Below are positions 6,917-15,858 of a stretch of DNA of 38,696 nucleotides, one piece after another. Below the pieces are notes generated by a model that saw only the letters and a list, made by a program, of their open reading frames with translations, ran no database searches and was not told the origin of the DNA. Positions within the stretch are counted from its first letter, which is position 1. Every line of letters begins with the position of its first letter. Position numbers and translations under genes: made by a program. Source of the stretch: Deltaproteobacteria bacterium (GTDB taxonomy: Bacteria; Desulfobacterota; Syntrophia; Syntrophales; UBA2192); assembly GCA_012728915.1 (NCBI GenBank), contig JAAYEC010000032.1, forward strand, positions 1 through 38,696, given 5' to 3'.

Positions 6917-8605
6917 CTAGTAGAGTCCCGGGTCGCGGTATTCGCCGTAGACCTCGCGGTAGACGTCACAGATCTCCTGCACGGAGCAAAGGGCCTTGAC
7001 GGCCTCGATGCAGTAGGGCATGACGTTCTCACCCTTCTTGCAGGCCGCCTTGAGGTCGTCGAGGCACTTCTTGGCTGCCTTGCCGTCGCGCTTGCGGCGG
7101 ACGGCGTTGAGCCGCTCGATCTGCTCGGTCTCGATCCTGTCATCGATCTCGAGGAAGGGGATGGACTCTTTCTCGGTGGAGACGTACTTGTTGACACCGA
7201 CCATGATCTTCTCGCCGGCATCGATCTGGCGCTGGAACTTGTAGGCCGCATCGGAGATCTCGAGCTGGGGGAAGCCCTTCTCGATGGCGGCGACCATGCC
7301 GCCCATTTCATCTATCTTGTGGATGTACTCCCAGGCCTGCTTTTCCATCTCGTTGGTGAGCGCTTCGACAAAGTAGGAGCCGGCCAGCGGATCGATCGTG
7401 TTGGCCGCGCCCGTTTCCTCGGCGATGAGCTGCTGGGTGCGCAGGGCGATCTGGACGGCGAAGTCGGAGGGCAGGCACCACACCTCGTCGAGCGAGTTGG
7501 TGTGCAGCGACTGGGTCCCGCCGAGAACGGCCGCCAGGGCCTCCGTCGCCGTGCGGACGACGTTGTTGTAGGGCTGCTGAGCGGTAAGCGAGCAGCCTGC
7601 CGTCTGCGTGTGGAACCGCATCCACCAGGAGCGCTCGTCCTTGGATTTGTACCTCTCCGTCATGGCCTTGGCCCAGATCCGGCGGGCCGCCCTCATCTTG
7701 CAGATCTCCTCGAAGAAGTCGATGTGGGAGTTGAAGAAGAAGGAGAGCCTGGGGGCGAAGGAGTCGATGTCGAGTTTCTTGCGGCGAAGCACGTCTTCGA
7801 CGTACTCCATGCCGTCACGCAGCGTGAAGGCCAGTTCCTGGACCGCCGTGGAGCCCGCCTCGCGGATGTGGTACCCGGAGATCGAGATCGTGTTCCACTT
7901 GGGGACCTTCAGGGTGCCGAATTCGACGGTGTCGCTGATGAGCTTCACGGACGGATCGGGCGGGCACATGAGGGTCTTCTGGGCGATGAACTCCTTGAGC
8001 ATGTCGTTCTGGATCGTGCCGCCGATCTTCGTCAGGGGGATCCCCTGGATCTCGGCCGCGGCGCAGTACATGGCCCAGAGGGCCGTCGCCGGCGGATTGA
8101 TCGTCATCGAAGTCGTGATCTTGTCGAGAGGAACGCCCTTGGTGAGAACGAGGAAGTCTTCGAGGGTGTCGATGGCCACGCCGCACTTGCCGCACTCGCC
8201 CCGGGCCTTGGGGGAGTCGGTGTCATACCCCATGAGGGTGGGGAAGTCGAAGGCCGTGCTGAGGCCCGTCTGGCCTTCCTTCAGGAGCAAATGCCACCGC
8301 GCATTGGTGGTGGCGGCATCTCCCATTCCCGAGAACATGCGGAAGGTCCAGTACTTGCCGCGATAGCCGGTCACCTGGTTGCCGCGGGTGTACGGGTACT
8401 GCCCGGGATAGCTGATATCCCGCGCAAAATCCATATCCTTGATGTCATCGGGGGTGTAGAGACGTTTGATGGGAAGATCGGAAACCGTGGACCACTGGGC
8501 ATCCGGCTTCTGATCGGGCCATTTGGAGACGAGTTTCTTGACCTCGTCCTCCCACTTCTGGCGCATCTTGCTGGACGACTCGAGAACTTCTTTTGCGAAA
8601 TACAC
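6917..8605 (-). CDS. B12-dependent acyl-CoA mutase large subunit, isobutyryl-CoA mutase-like active site
   Basis: The protein (562 aa) is the catalytic TIM-barrel subunit of the methylmalonyl-CoA mutase family, as shown by PYTRG, TFRMFSGMGD, GLSTAFDFPT, GTIQND, SISGYHIREAG, APRLSFFF, FHTQTAG, LTAQQP and GGTQSLHTN. It lacks a C-terminal B12 domain, which is encoded by the next gene. The residues that bind the methylmalonyl carboxylate in the Propionibacterium enzyme, Tyr89 and Arg207, are F91 (in RMFSGM) and Q209 (in FIAQKT) here; Phe and Gln are the known isobutyryl-CoA mutase residues. The catalytic His (H246) and Gln199 are kept. The GTG at 8605 was chosen as start because AAGGAGGGAGG lies just upstream; a TTG at 8644 would add 13 residues. 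Automatic annotation would call this methylmalonyl-CoA mutase. Family identity is certain; substrate is inference. Confidence 0.92.
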   Translation of the reverse strand: MYFAKEVLESSSKMRQKWEDEVKKLVSKWPDQKPDAQWSTVSDLPIKRLYTPDDIKDMDFARDISYPGQYPYTRGNQVTGYRGKYWTFRMFSGMGDAATTNARWHLLLKEGQTGLSTAFDFPTLMGYDTDSPKARGECGKCGVAIDTLEDFLVLTKGVPLDKITTSMTINPPATALWAMYCAAAEIQGIPLTKIGGTIQNDMLKEFIAQKTLMCPPDPSVKLISDTVEFGTLKVPKWNTISISGYHIREAGSTAVQELAFTLRDGMEYVEDVLRRKKLDIDSFAPRLSFFFNSHIDFFEEICKMRAARRIWAKAMTERYKSKDERSWWMRFHTQTAGCSLTAQQPYNNVVRTATEALAAVLGGTQSLHTNSLDEVWCLPSDFAVQIALRTQQLIAEETGAANTIDPLAGSYFVEALTNEMEKQAWEYIHKIDEMGGMVAAIEKGFPQLEISDAAYKFQRQIDAGEKIMVGVNKYVSTEKESIPFLEIDDRIETEQIERLNAVRRKRDGKAAKKCLDDLKAACKKGENVMPYCIEAVKALCSVQEICDVYREVYGEYRDPGLY

Positions 8606-8708
8606 GTTTCCTCCCTCCTTGTCCGTGAATTCTGAAAGATTCAAGCCATATACACTCCTTGAAACGTATTCTTCCCTGAGACCCGTGAATGACAGACCCG
8701 ATCACTCC

Positions 8709-8735
8709 CGTATACAAAAACCTCCATTTTGTCAA
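8709..8735 (-). promoter_or_regulatory. candidate sigma-70 promoter of the mutase operon
   Basis: A perfect -35 TTGACA (8735-8730) is followed after 15 bp by TATACG (8714-8709), preceded by TG. The spacer is short. Transcription would begin near 8702, about 97 nt before the GTG start of the mutase. The rest of 8606-9026 shows no gene and no recognisable riboswitch. Confidence 0.5.
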
Positions 8736-9026
8736 GTGAAAAGACGTCGATTTCGCCCGTTTTATGGGCCTTTCGGGGCAGGGGCCCCGGAGCGGCGACA
8801 GGACGGGAACGGATCTTTACAGGGATGAAGTTTTCAGACCTTGCCGGACGGCTATACGGAGATGATGCATTGTAATCGCTGCCGGATACATCTTTTGGAA
8901 GTCGGCACGCACGCCTGACGTCAGCAGAGTGGGCGGATGGCGGCGGCGGAAACAGGGAGCAGCGTTGCCGCCATCTTCCATGGGTCCGGCCGTGGTCGCT
9001 TCGTTTCCCGGCAGGGCTCGAAGGGG

Positions 9027-9989
9027 TCAGTTCTCGCCGAGCACCATGACGAGATTCTCGAAAAGCTCTCTCTGCGTCCTGTCGTATAGCTTGCCCCTGA
9101 TGAGGTTCAGCGCCTGGAAGGGGAGCATCTTCCCCCGGTAAGGCCGGTCCGAGGTCAAGGCGTCGTACATGTCCACGAGCGCGCAGATCCTCGCGTACAC
9201 GTGGATCTCGCCCCCGTAGAGGCCGTAGGGATAACCCCGCCCGTCCTCCCGCTCGTGATGCTCGAGCACGATGAGCTTGCACTCGGTGGTCAGCTGGTTC
9301 GTCTCTTTCAGGATGTCGAACCCGTACAGGGGATGCCTGCGCATCTCCGTCATCTCCTCGTCGGTCAGGCGCCCTTCCTTCATGATCACTCCGGGGTTGA
9401 TCCGGGTCTTTCCCAGGTCGTGAAGGAAAAATCCGATGCCCAGCTCCCGGAGGTTGTGGCTGCTCGAACGGCCGAAGTATCTCCGGGCCACCAGCAGCGA
9501 CAGAACGCCCACATTGACGGAATGCGAGTAGGTGTAGGCGTCGTAATCCCGTATGGAAAGAAGATATCGGCTCAGGTGATCCACCTCCAAAATGCAGTCG
9601 ATCACCTCGTAGAACCCTTCCTTGGCCTCCTGGATGGTCTCCTGGTCTGGGGCACTTTCCATCAGCCGCTGCATGACCATTTTCGAACAGGCCTTCACGG
9701 CGGCGGCCCTGCAGTCCGGGGCTACTCCCTGGTCGTGAAGGATCTCCATCAGATCCGAAGGGATGGCTTCTTCCGCAGCGGGCGTGGCGCTGTCGTGGGC
9801 GGCAAGGGGAGCGCCGATTCGCGGGGAATCGACGCTGACCGTCTCGACCCCCCAGTGCTTCATCTTTTCGATGTCTCTGGCCGAGTTCAGGGTGAACCGG
9901 CTTCGCAGGAAGGGATGCCTGAACCACGATCCGGGGATAGTGACCTGCATACCGACTTTTAACTCATGGACAGGGACCGACTGCTGCAT
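9027..9989 (-). CDS. HD-GYP domain cyclic-di-GMP phosphodiesterase
   Basis: The 320-residue product starts with a DUF3391-type region (VHELKVGMQV, to about residue 50) and has an HD-GYP domain in its second half. Catalytic motifs are present: SHSVNVG, the HD pair in FFLHDLGKTRI, the following RHPLYG, and HHEREDGRGYPYG, which gives the GYP signature; VDMYDALTSDRPYR completes the family pattern. It is predicted to hydrolyse c-di-GMP in the cytoplasm; there is no membrane segment. The ATG at 9989 has GGAGG 4 nt upstream; a longer form from 10028 has no ribosome site. It lies 57 bp downstream of a pilin-like gene on the same strand. A PilZ protein and stator genes are present elsewhere in the window, so c-di-GMP control of motility is plausible. 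Confidence 0.92.
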   Translation of the reverse strand: MQQSVPVHELKVGMQVTIPGSWFRHPFLRSRFTLNSARDIEKMKHWGVETVSVDSPRIGAPLAAHDSATPAAEEAIPSDLMEILHDQGVAPDCRAAAVKACSKMVMQRLMESAPDQETIQEAKEGFYEVIDCILEVDHLSRYLLSIRDYDAYTYSHSVNVGVLSLLVARRYFGRSSSHNLRELGIGFFLHDLGKTRINPGVIMKEGRLTDEEMTEMRRHPLYGFDILKETNQLTTECKLIVLEHHEREDGRGYPYGLYGGEIHVYARICALVDMYDALTSDRPYRGKMLPFQALNLIRGKLYDRTQRELFENLVMVLGEN

Positions 9990-10046
9990 AAATCCTCCAG
10001 CCGAAAGAAACCCGTCCGGCCGCTCCACGGGGGGCAGCCCCCGGGC

Positions 10047-10454
10047 CTAACGGTTCCTCCACTTTCCCTTTGCCGTCCCGAAAACCCCCCGTTCCGGCAC
10101 GCCCGTCGCGGTGACCTCCACGTCGCTTCCCGCCACGGCGAAACTCAGGGTGTAATCGCCCGCATCGGGGTTGACGGCCGCAGCGATAGCGGCCAGGTCG
10201 TTTGCCTCCTCTTCGGACGTCATCAGCTTGATGGCGAACTGACTTGTCAGCCGGTTCTTCCCCTCCATCACGGCCTGCAGGGCGGCCCTGTTTTCGGCTT
10301 CCCTTTTCAGCTCCATGAACTGCGGCACCGCAACGACGCTGAGAACCCCGAGGAGGACGAGCACGGCAATGAGCTCGATCAGGGTGAATCCCCTCCGGCT
10401 GCTTGTTCGAAGTAAACCTGCCTTTCGCCAAACCCGTTTCACAACATCCTGCAC
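10047..10454 (-). CDS. type IV pilin/type II secretion pseudopilin-like protein
   Basis: The N-terminal signature is a class III prepilin sequence: basic leader ending SRRG, then FTLIELIAVLVLLGVLSVVAVPQF, with Glu at position +5 after the predicted cleavage by prepilin peptidase and N-methylation at Phe. The mature part is about 113 residues, short for a major pilin, with no Cys pair. The start is uncertain: GTG at 10454 has AGGAAAG upstream and gives a 22-residue leader; GTG at 10442 and ATG at 10490 are alternatives, and a longer frame to 10730 is probably not translated. No other pilus or secretion gene is next to it, so its machine is unknown. It may be cotranscribed with the HD-GYP gene. 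Confidence 0.8.
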   Translation of the reverse strand: MQDVVKRVWRKAGLLRTSSRRGFTLIELIAVLVLLGVLSVVAVPQFMELKREAENRAALQAVMEGKNRLTSQFAIKLMTSEEEANDLAAIAAAVNPDAGDYTLSFAVAGSDVEVTATGVPERGVFGTAKGKWRNR

Positions 10455-10862
10455 CGGCTTTCCTGTTGTGGCTGCCCCTCCTTTGAGCATGGATGATACC
10501 AGCGAGTCGTCGCGTCCCACTGTGACAGAAATTACAACAATATCGAATCGTTGCGATTTTACAGGCGCGGCGGTGCGAACCCGACCGGCCCGCAGGGAGG
10601 ATTCTGTCGTGACCCGGCAACGCAAAATATTGAATGATGTCGATGATGTATCGCGGCCGTGCCGATACGGACCGGGCCAGATCGGCATGGCACCCGGTCC
10701 CCGCCTCTCAGCCGCCCCCTCTGACGGCAAGACAAAAAAAAGAGAGGCAGGGCGCTCCGCCTCTCTTTTCCATCACGGGTCTTCCGGTTTATCCATCGAG
10801 GGCCCTCCCGGTCTTCCAGGCATCGCCGACCAGGTCCGGCCCCGCATCCCCTCGACGGGACG
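10455..10862. other. intergenic region without a supported gene
   Basis: Apart from the terminator at 10733-10770 nothing convincing is seen. The frame of the pilin-like gene stays open to 10730 but has no ribosome site or family match in that part. No clear promoter for the pilin-like gene was recognised. Confidence 0.5.
10733..10770 (-). terminator. intrinsic terminator, probably bidirectional
   Basis: The arms AAAAGAGAGGC and GCCTCTCTTTT pair around a 10-nt loop. The minus-strand product continues into an eight-base U-run (complement of ACAAAAAAA). It lies about 95 bp beyond the Hdr-like gene and would end the long minus-strand cluster that starts near 18706. Confidence 0.8.
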
Positions 10863-11888
10863 TTACTGCGGCCGGTCGGCCGGGAGTTCCTCGCCGAGGG
10901 CCAGCCTGCAGAGGTCGCTGATCATGAAATTCTTCAGGCCTGCTTCGCGGACCTTCTTGTTGAGGACCGTGAAGCACATGGGGCAGAGGTACACCATCGC
11001 CTCGGCGCCGCTTGCCTTCGCGTCCTCGACGTTCTTCACCCGGAAAGGCTCGTAGTTCTTCCCGCGGGGGAAGAGCTTGAGTCCCGGGCCCGCCACCTCC
11101 ACGCCGCAGCACAGGGCATCTTCGCCCTCGTAGCGCCGCTTCATGCGCGTCACCCCGATCAGATCGAAGATCTCGTTGACGACGGGGTCCTTCTCGGGCG
11201 TGTAGCGCGAGGCGCAGGGCCGCTGGTAGGCGACTTTCATGTTGAGCTTCTTCAGGCTCCCCTTCTTTTCCTTCAGGACGTCCCGGAGGTGCTCGAAAAG
11301 GTGGATCGGCTTGAAGGGGATCTTGATCCCCAGCTCGGGGGCGATGCCCATGATGGCTGCATAGCAGTCGTCATGCAGAAAGACAATCTCCTTCGCCCCG
11401 GACTTTGCCAGGTTGTCCACCATCCCCTGCATGCGCTCCCGCAGGATCGACTCGTCGCCCATGTGGGAGAAGAGCACGTTGCAGAAGTAATGTTTCCCCT
11501 TGAGCACGGGGATCGTCTCGAAGAGCTGACCCTGGATGGCCCAGGGCATGTTGCCCTGCATGACGCAGATCGACATGACCCGCTCGGCGGGTTTCACAGG
11601 CCTGGGCTCGCCTTCGAATTGGAACCGGGCGGCCATGTCGGCGCGCAGCTTCGGGTCGGTGAAATCCCCAGCCTCCTCCATCCGCTTCATGATGAGGTCG
11701 AAGGGCCTGGCGTTCGTGGGGCAGTATTCGTTGCAGGCCATGCAGGTCACGCAGTCGTAAATCCAGGGCGACTTCTCGCCCGCCGCGAGCTTGCGCATCG
11801 CCGCCGACCCGCTCTCCCTGTCGAACTCCAGGTACTTGCACCGCGCCAGGCAGTCTCCGCAAAAATCGCATCTTTCCTCGTGGAACAT
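10863..11888 (-). CDS. heterodisulfide reductase HdrD/GlpC-like Fe-S protein
   Basis: The product (341 aa) has two ferredoxin-type clusters at the N-terminus: C-x2-C-x2-C-x3-C in RCDFCGDCLARCKY and again in CVTCMACNEYCP, the latter followed by a Pro-rich turn typical of 4Fe-4S proteins. The second half is a CCG-type domain: PCASR, then DALCCGVE, then YLCPMC; a first half-site is only hinted at by HDDC. This is the arrangement of HdrD, GlpC and related electron-transfer subunits of anaerobes. The partner oxidoreductase is not encoded nearby, so the electron donor and acceptor are unknown. The ATG at 11888 fits GGAG 9 nt upstream better than the GTG at 11894. It lies 183 bp after the MBL-fold gene and may be the last gene of the long cluster, since a terminator follows. 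Confidence 0.87.
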   Translation of the reverse strand: MFHEERCDFCGDCLARCKYLEFDRESGSAAMRKLAAGEKSPWIYDCVTCMACNEYCPTNARPFDLIMKRMEEAGDFTDPKLRADMAARFQFEGEPRPVKPAERVMSICVMQGNMPWAIQGQLFETIPVLKGKHYFCNVLFSHMGDESILRERMQGMVDNLAKSGAKEIVFLHDDCYAAIMGIAPELGIKIPFKPIHLFEHLRDVLKEKKGSLKKLNMKVAYQRPCASRYTPEKDPVVNEIFDLIGVTRMKRRYEGEDALCCGVEVAGPGLKLFPRGKNYEPFRVKNVEDAKASGAEAMVYLCPMCFTVLNKKVREAGLKNFMISDLCRLALGEELPADRPQ

Positions 11889-12071
11889 AGGCACCCTCTC
11901 CCTTCCTCAGCAGTATTCCTTTTCGTGACATCACTTGAATTTCACGGTTCCGGCCTTCCTTCGCAAGCGGCCGCCGCAACGGCCCCTTGCGCTTTCCGAT
12001 ATCCCCCGCCGGCCTGCCCTCCCTTCCCGGCGACAAACGGAATCCGCCCGGGAAAGCCCTGCGCCTTTCCG

Positions 12072-13037
12072 TCAGGTCCCGGATTCGGAGGAAAACCTGT
12101 AGGCAGACCCCACACTGTTAAGCACGAAAGCGGCGGGAAAGGCCAGCGAAAAGCGCTGAATGGCGTTCCACCCCGTGCAGTGCATCGGCACGACAACGTC
12201 CGGCGCCTCCGCCTTCAGGGCCTCCAGGGTATCCTCCAGGATCGGCTCGAAGAGAGGCCCGGCCAGATGGAAGCCCCCGAGGACCGCGTGGACTCGTTGC
12301 GCGCCGGTAATCTTTTTCCCGTACCGGACGGTGTTGACGATTCCCGCATGGCTGCAGCCCCCGATCACGACAAGGCCCTTGCCCTCCAGAAGCATAAACA
12401 GGGCCTGGTCATCCCGGATCGGGTCTTTTTCCAGTCTGCCATCCTTTTCCATGACGGCGTGGGGCATCCCCTTTTCAAAGGGCGTTGTCCGCTCCACCTC
12501 GCCGCTCACCAGGATCATGTCCTCGCAGAGCAGGGTCGGCGCGGCCGTTTCCCGGATCTGGCCGCCCCGATTCTCGATCTCCCTACGGTTCAGCATGACG
12601 GGAAAGCGATCCCTGCCGCCGTCTTTCCGGGTCAGATAACGCGATGAGACAAACGCATCGGGGTGCACCAGGACCGGCATCGGCCTGCGGACCTTCTCCA
12701 GGATAACATGCAGGGAGCCCAGGTGATCCATATGGCCGTGGCTCAGCACGATCGCCTCGATGTCCTCCGGGTTCAATCCCAGGCACTCCATGTTGTGCGG
12801 CACGCCGATGGCGCTGTACCCGGTGTCGAACAGGATGGTATGCGCACGGTGCCCGCCCCGAACGGTGACCAGCAGGGACAGGCCGTGCTCGCTGACGAGG
12901 GTGTCCCTGGCAATCTCCCCGTTTTTCAGGCGGTTCGCCCTTCGGACGACCTTCGTGTTCCCGAGGAGCACATCCGCGTAGTTGTCCATGAGGGTCAGCA
13001 CTTCGATGTGGTTCGCTTCCCGCAATCGATCATTCAT
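12072..13037 (-). CDS. metallo-beta-lactamase-fold hydrolase (COG1237-like)
   Basis: The 321-residue protein has the MBL zinc motif SHGHMDHLG, an early LFDTGYS, a GGCSHAGI segment and a late HCTGW. These features and the EHGLSLLV start resemble the COG1237 subgroup, which includes archaeal enzymes of the methanopterin pathway (dihydropterin-ribofuranosyl-aminobenzene phosphate synthase type). The true substrate in bacteria is not known. Its ATG at 13037 overlaps the end of trmO by 8 nt, so translation is coupled and it belongs to the cluster upstream. Confidence 0.88.
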   Translation of the reverse strand: MNDRLREANHIEVLTLMDNYADVLLGNTKVVRRANRLKNGEIARDTLVSEHGLSLLVTVRGGHRAHTILFDTGYSAIGVPHNMECLGLNPEDIEAIVLSHGHMDHLGSLHVILEKVRRPMPVLVHPDAFVSSRYLTRKDGGRDRFPVMLNRREIENRGGQIRETAAPTLLCEDMILVSGEVERTTPFEKGMPHAVMEKDGRLEKDPIRDDQALFMLLEGKGLVVIGGCSHAGIVNTVRYGKKITGAQRVHAVLGGFHLAGPLFEPILEDTLEALKAEAPDVVVPMHCTGWNAIQRFSLAFPAAFVLNSVGSAYRFSSESGT

Positions 13038-13566
13038 GGTTCACACCCGTTCCCTGTCGGCCTTTCTGCGCCGCTGCCCTTTCACTGAAACGCCCGTCGT
13101 CCCGGGTCTGCGCGAGCTTTTCGACGGCGCCCTCGACCCACCCGATCCGCACGTCGTCCGCCCCGTCGAACCGGGGGACGTAGGGCTTGATGTCCAGCAG
13201 CGGTGTTCCGTCGACGATGTCCACGTTCTCGATGTAAAGGACGCTGCCCTCGACCCCGAGCAGGCGGACGACCGAGATCCCGATCGCGTTGGGCCGTGCG
13301 GGACTCCTGGTCGCAAAAACCCCCCGCTCCCGGCTGTCGAGAAAGGGCTTCACCCTCAGCGCCGACGGCCTGGCCCGGTCGAAATGATAGATCAGGATCA
13401 CGTGGGAGAATCCATCCAGGTCGCTCAACCCGTCCGCCAGCCCGGGATCGAGTTCGGCCCGCCCCACGACCCCCTTCGCCGCCGCGGGCTGGATCGGCAC
13501 GCCTTCAGGGGCCGCAAAGGGGGTGCGGATGACCCCGATGGGTTTGTACCGGATCTCTTCCCTCAT
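13030..13566 (-). CDS. trmO: TrmO/TsaA (YaeB) family tRNA m6t6A37 methyltransferase-like protein
   Basis: TrmO uses SAM to methylate N6 of threonylcarbamoyladenosine-37 in some tRNAs. The 178-residue product has the family pattern YKPIGVIRTPF, the core GFSHVILIYHFDR, the GVFATRSPARPNAIGISVV segment and DGTPLLDIKPYVPRFD. The C-terminal 30 residues are extra, basic and likely disordered. It lies 7 bp after the NifU-like gene and overlaps the MBL gene, inside a metal-cluster operon. In many anaerobes this family sits beside Fe-S or Mo-cluster genes, so a role other than tRNA methylation is possible. Family membership is clear; the reaction here is less so. Confidence 0.85.
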   Translation of the reverse strand: MREEIRYKPIGVIRTPFAAPEGVPIQPAAAKGVVGRAELDPGLADGLSDLDGFSHVILIYHFDRARPSALRVKPFLDSRERGVFATRSPARPNAIGISVVRLLGVEGSVLYIENVDIVDGTPLLDIKPYVPRFDGADDVRIGWVEGAVEKLAQTRDDGRFSERAAAQKGRQGTGVNHE

Positions 13567-13573
13567 GGTCTAC

Positions 13574-14011
13574 TCATCCTTTGCGGGTCTTCCCGACGGC
13601 ATAGTCCCTCAGGGCCTTCTGGAGGGCCCGGGCCGCCAGCAGGGCACAGTGGCGGTCCTCTTCGGGCATCCCGCCGAGATACTCCTCGATGGCGCTCTGG
13701 TTGACGCCCAGGCAGCCCCGCAGGGTACGGCCTCTGGCCATCTCGGCCGCGGCGGCCAGGGACGCGTAGGCCGAGAGGCAGCCATCGATCGTGAAGGCGG
13801 CGTCCTCGATCTTCCCGCCGGCCACGCGGAGGAAAAACTCCACCGTATCGCCGCACTCGCCCTTGAGGGCCGCATGGCCGTCGGGCCTGTCGATGCGGCG
13901 GTTGTTCGATGCGTCCGTCCCCAGCCGGATCAGTCTCTCCGAATAGCGCCTGCCCGTCCGCTGAAAGAGCATCTCGAGCAGCGCCCGTATCGTTTCCGCG
14001 TCACGCTCCAT
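13574..14011 (-). CDS. NifU/IscU-type Fe-S cluster scaffold protein
   Basis: The 145-residue protein keeps the three cluster ligands of the IscU fold: C53 in GECGDT (with the adjacent Asp that controls cluster release), C78 in IDGCLSAYAS and C122 in DRHCALLA. The spacing and the segment KIEDAAFTIDGC match NifU N-terminal domains. There is no cysteine desulfurase gene in the window, so it would need sulfur from elsewhere or act as a carrier. Located between the Mrp ATPase and trmO, it supports a role of the cluster in metal-cluster assembly or transfer. Confidence 0.88.
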   Translation of the reverse strand: MERDAETIRALLEMLFQRTGRRYSERLIRLGTDASNNRRIDRPDGHAALKGECGDTVEFFLRVAGGKIEDAAFTIDGCLSAYASLAAAAEMARGRTLRGCLGVNQSAIEEYLGGMPEEDRHCALLAARALQKALRDYAVGKTRKG

Positions 14012-14098
14012 CGCAAGAGAGACCCCTCGAACCGATCCGTCTTTTCTCCGTGCCCAAGCCTATCGGGTCCTCAAGAACAACCGGCCCGTCCGCCCCAT

Positions 14099-14935
14099 TC
14101 ATGAACGCAGGGAGGTCAGGATGTTCCGCACGATCGCCTCGAAGGCCTTCGCCGAGGGCGAGCCCGCCTTCGACTTGACGAAGGGAAGCCCCCGGTCGGC
14201 CATCTCGACCAGATCGGGCTCGAAGGGGATCCGACCCAGGAAGGGCACGCCCAGGTCCTTCGCGGCCTTCTCGCCGCCGCCTTTCTTGAAGATCGGGGTC
14301 TCCTTGCCGCAGTGCGGGCAGACGAAACCGCTCATGTTCTCAATGATTCCGAGGACGGGAATGTTCAGCTGGCGCGCGAAGAAGACGCTCTTGCGCGCGT
14401 CGAGGATCGAGACGTCCTGGGGGGTGGTCACGATCACGGCGCCGCTCACGTCCGGGATGAGCTGGCAGGCGCTCAACGGCTCGTCTCCGGTGCCGGGGGG
14501 GGAGTCGACGATCAGGAAGTCCAGCTCGCCCCAGTTGATCTCCTCGAGGAACTGCCGGATGGCGGACATTTTCAGGGGGCCGCGCCAGACGATCGGCGTA
14601 TCCGGGTTCGGGGCCGCGAAGGAGATGCTTGCCGCCTTGAGGTTGGGCAGCACCCGGACCGGTTCGATGCCGTTCTCCGAGCCGATGAACCCCTCGCCCT
14701 CGACGCCCAGCATCTTCGCGATGTTGGGGCCGTGCAGGTCGATGTCCACGAGGCCCACGTCCCGGCCCGTCAGGGCCAGCGTGTAGGACAGGTTGACGGA
14801 AACGGAGGTCTTTCCCACCCCTCCCTTGCCGCTCATGACGATGATCTTGTGCTTGATCCGGGACATCCGTTTCTTGAGTTCTTTGTCCCGGTCCTCTTCG
14901 TTCTTCTTCGGGTCCGTGATCTGTATCGGCTTCAT
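14099..14935 (-). CDS. mrp: Mrp/NBP35 family Fe-S carrier ATPase
   Basis: Mrp proteins are dimeric P-loop ATPases that carry 4Fe-4S clusters. The product (278 aa) has a deviant Walker [11 protein letters not shown] (35-44), the signature [26 protein letters not shown], and a CxxC pair in FVCPHCGKE that bridges a cluster between two subunits. The Lys-rich N-terminus ([14 protein letters not shown]) is variable in the family. The ATG at 14935 starts the homologous part; GGAG lies 17 nt upstream, an unusually long distance, so the start is a little uncertain. It is the third ATPase of the MinD/Mrp group in a row; in the Desulfovibrio ORP cluster a Mrp protein also accompanies two MinD-type ATPases. 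Confidence 0.92.
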   Translation of the reverse strand: MKPIQITDPKKNEEDRDKELKKRMSRIKHKIIVMSGKGGVGKTSVSVNLSYTLALTGRDVGLVDIDLHGPNIAKMLGVEGEGFIGSENGIEPVRVLPNLKAASISFAAPNPDTPIVWRGPLKMSAIRQFLEEINWGELDFLIVDSPPGTGDEPLSACQLIPDVSGAVIVTTPQDVSILDARKSVFFARQLNIPVLGIIENMSGFVCPHCGKETPIFKKGGGEKAAKDLGVPFLGRIPFEPDLVEMADRGLPFVKSKAGSPSAKAFEAIVRNILTSLRS

Positions 14936-14967
14936 GGGTTGACGGGTTGAAACTCCTTTCTGATGGT

Positions 14968-15858
14968 TTATGACGGCCGGCGGTCCTCGACCGCCGGTTC
15001 GGAATCGATCCGGGACCAGGCGGAGCGGATCGCCGCGGCGACCTCGTCGTCCGCCGTCTCGACGTAGGGAACGGCGCGTATGAGGGATTCGGCCACCCGC
15101 TTCGAGAAGGGGATCCGCCCCAGGAAGCTCACCCCCTCCCGGGCGCAGAGCTCTTCGATATCGCGGCTGCGCTCCGGGTTGATGTCCCACTTGTTGATCA
15201 CGATGCCCGCGGGGATCCGGAAGTGCCGGGTCAGCTCGACCACGCGCCGCGCGTCGTGGATCCCCGACAGGGTCGGCTCCGTGACGATGACGGCGAGGTT
15301 CGTGTCGGTCAGCGAGGCCAGCACGGGGCATCCGATCCCCGGGGGACCGTCGATGATCACATAATCCAAGCCGCGCGTTTCGGCAAGTTCTTTCGCCTTC
15401 TGCCGGATGCAGGCGACGAGCTTTCCCGAATTCTCCTGGGCGATCCCGAGCCTTGCGTGGACGAAAGGCCCGTAGGCCGTCTCCGAGAGGTACCACTCGC
15501 CGCAGAGGTTTTCCAGCATCTCGACGGCCTCGACGGGGCAGATGCGGGCGCACAGCCCGCAGCCCTCGCAGGCCAGGGGGTTGACGGCGAAGCGGTCGTC
15601 GGCCCCGTGGATGGCGTCGAACCGGCACAGCTCGGCGCACTCGCCGCAGGCGATGCAGGCCTCCGGGTCGATCCGCGCGACATGGCCGCTCCGGAACTCG
15701 TGCGTCTCCACGACGCGCGGGTTGAGCAGGAGGTGCAGGTCCGCCGCGTCGACGTCGCAGTCCACCATGACCTTGTTCTTTGCCAGCGCCGCAAGCGACG
15801 CCGTGAAGATCGTCTTACCCGTGCCGCCTTTGCCGCTGATGACCACGATCTGCTTCAT
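14968..15858 (-). CDS. MinD-superfamily P-loop ATPase with inserted ferredoxin domain (second copy)
   Basis: The 296-residue protein starts with [16 protein letters not shown], the deviant Walker A of MinD/ParA ATPases. A two-cluster ferredoxin is inserted at about residues 65-115: [11 protein letters not shown] and [12 protein letters not shown]. The ATPase fold resumes with [23 protein letters not shown] and INKWDIN. It is a paralogue of the gene just upstream, which overlaps it by 44 nt; AGGA lies 6 nt before the ATG. The pair resembles DVU2103/DVU2104 of the Desulfovibrio ORP cluster, which is named from family knowledge, not from a search. A heterodimer of the two is likely. Function is unknown: cluster insertion or ATP-driven electron transfer are both possible. 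Confidence 0.9.
   Translation of the reverse strand: MKQIVVISGKGGTGKTIFTASLAALAKNKVMVDCDVDAADLHLLLNPRVVETHEFRSGHVARIDPEACIACGECAELCRFDAIHGADDRFAVNPLACEGCGLCARICPVEAVEMLENLCGEWYLSETAYGPFVHARLGIAQENSGKLVACIRQKAKELAETRGLDYVIIDGPPGIGCPVLASLTDTNLAVIVTEPTLSGIHDARRVVELTRHFRIPAGIVINKWDINPERSRDIEELCAREGVSFLGRIPFSKRVAESLIRAVPYVETADDEVAAAIRSAWSRIDSEPAVEDRRPS

Noticed and set aside
106-8635. Very long open frames on the plus strand (for example 106-1911, 3423-5444 and 5384-8635)
   Set aside because: They lie opposite well-identified minus-strand genes, have no ribosome sites or family motifs, and are the expected antisense frames of GC-rich coding DNA.
10455-10730. N-terminal extension of the pilin-like protein
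   Set aside because: It would put about 90 unrelated residues before the prepilin leader, which must be short, and it has no ribosome site.
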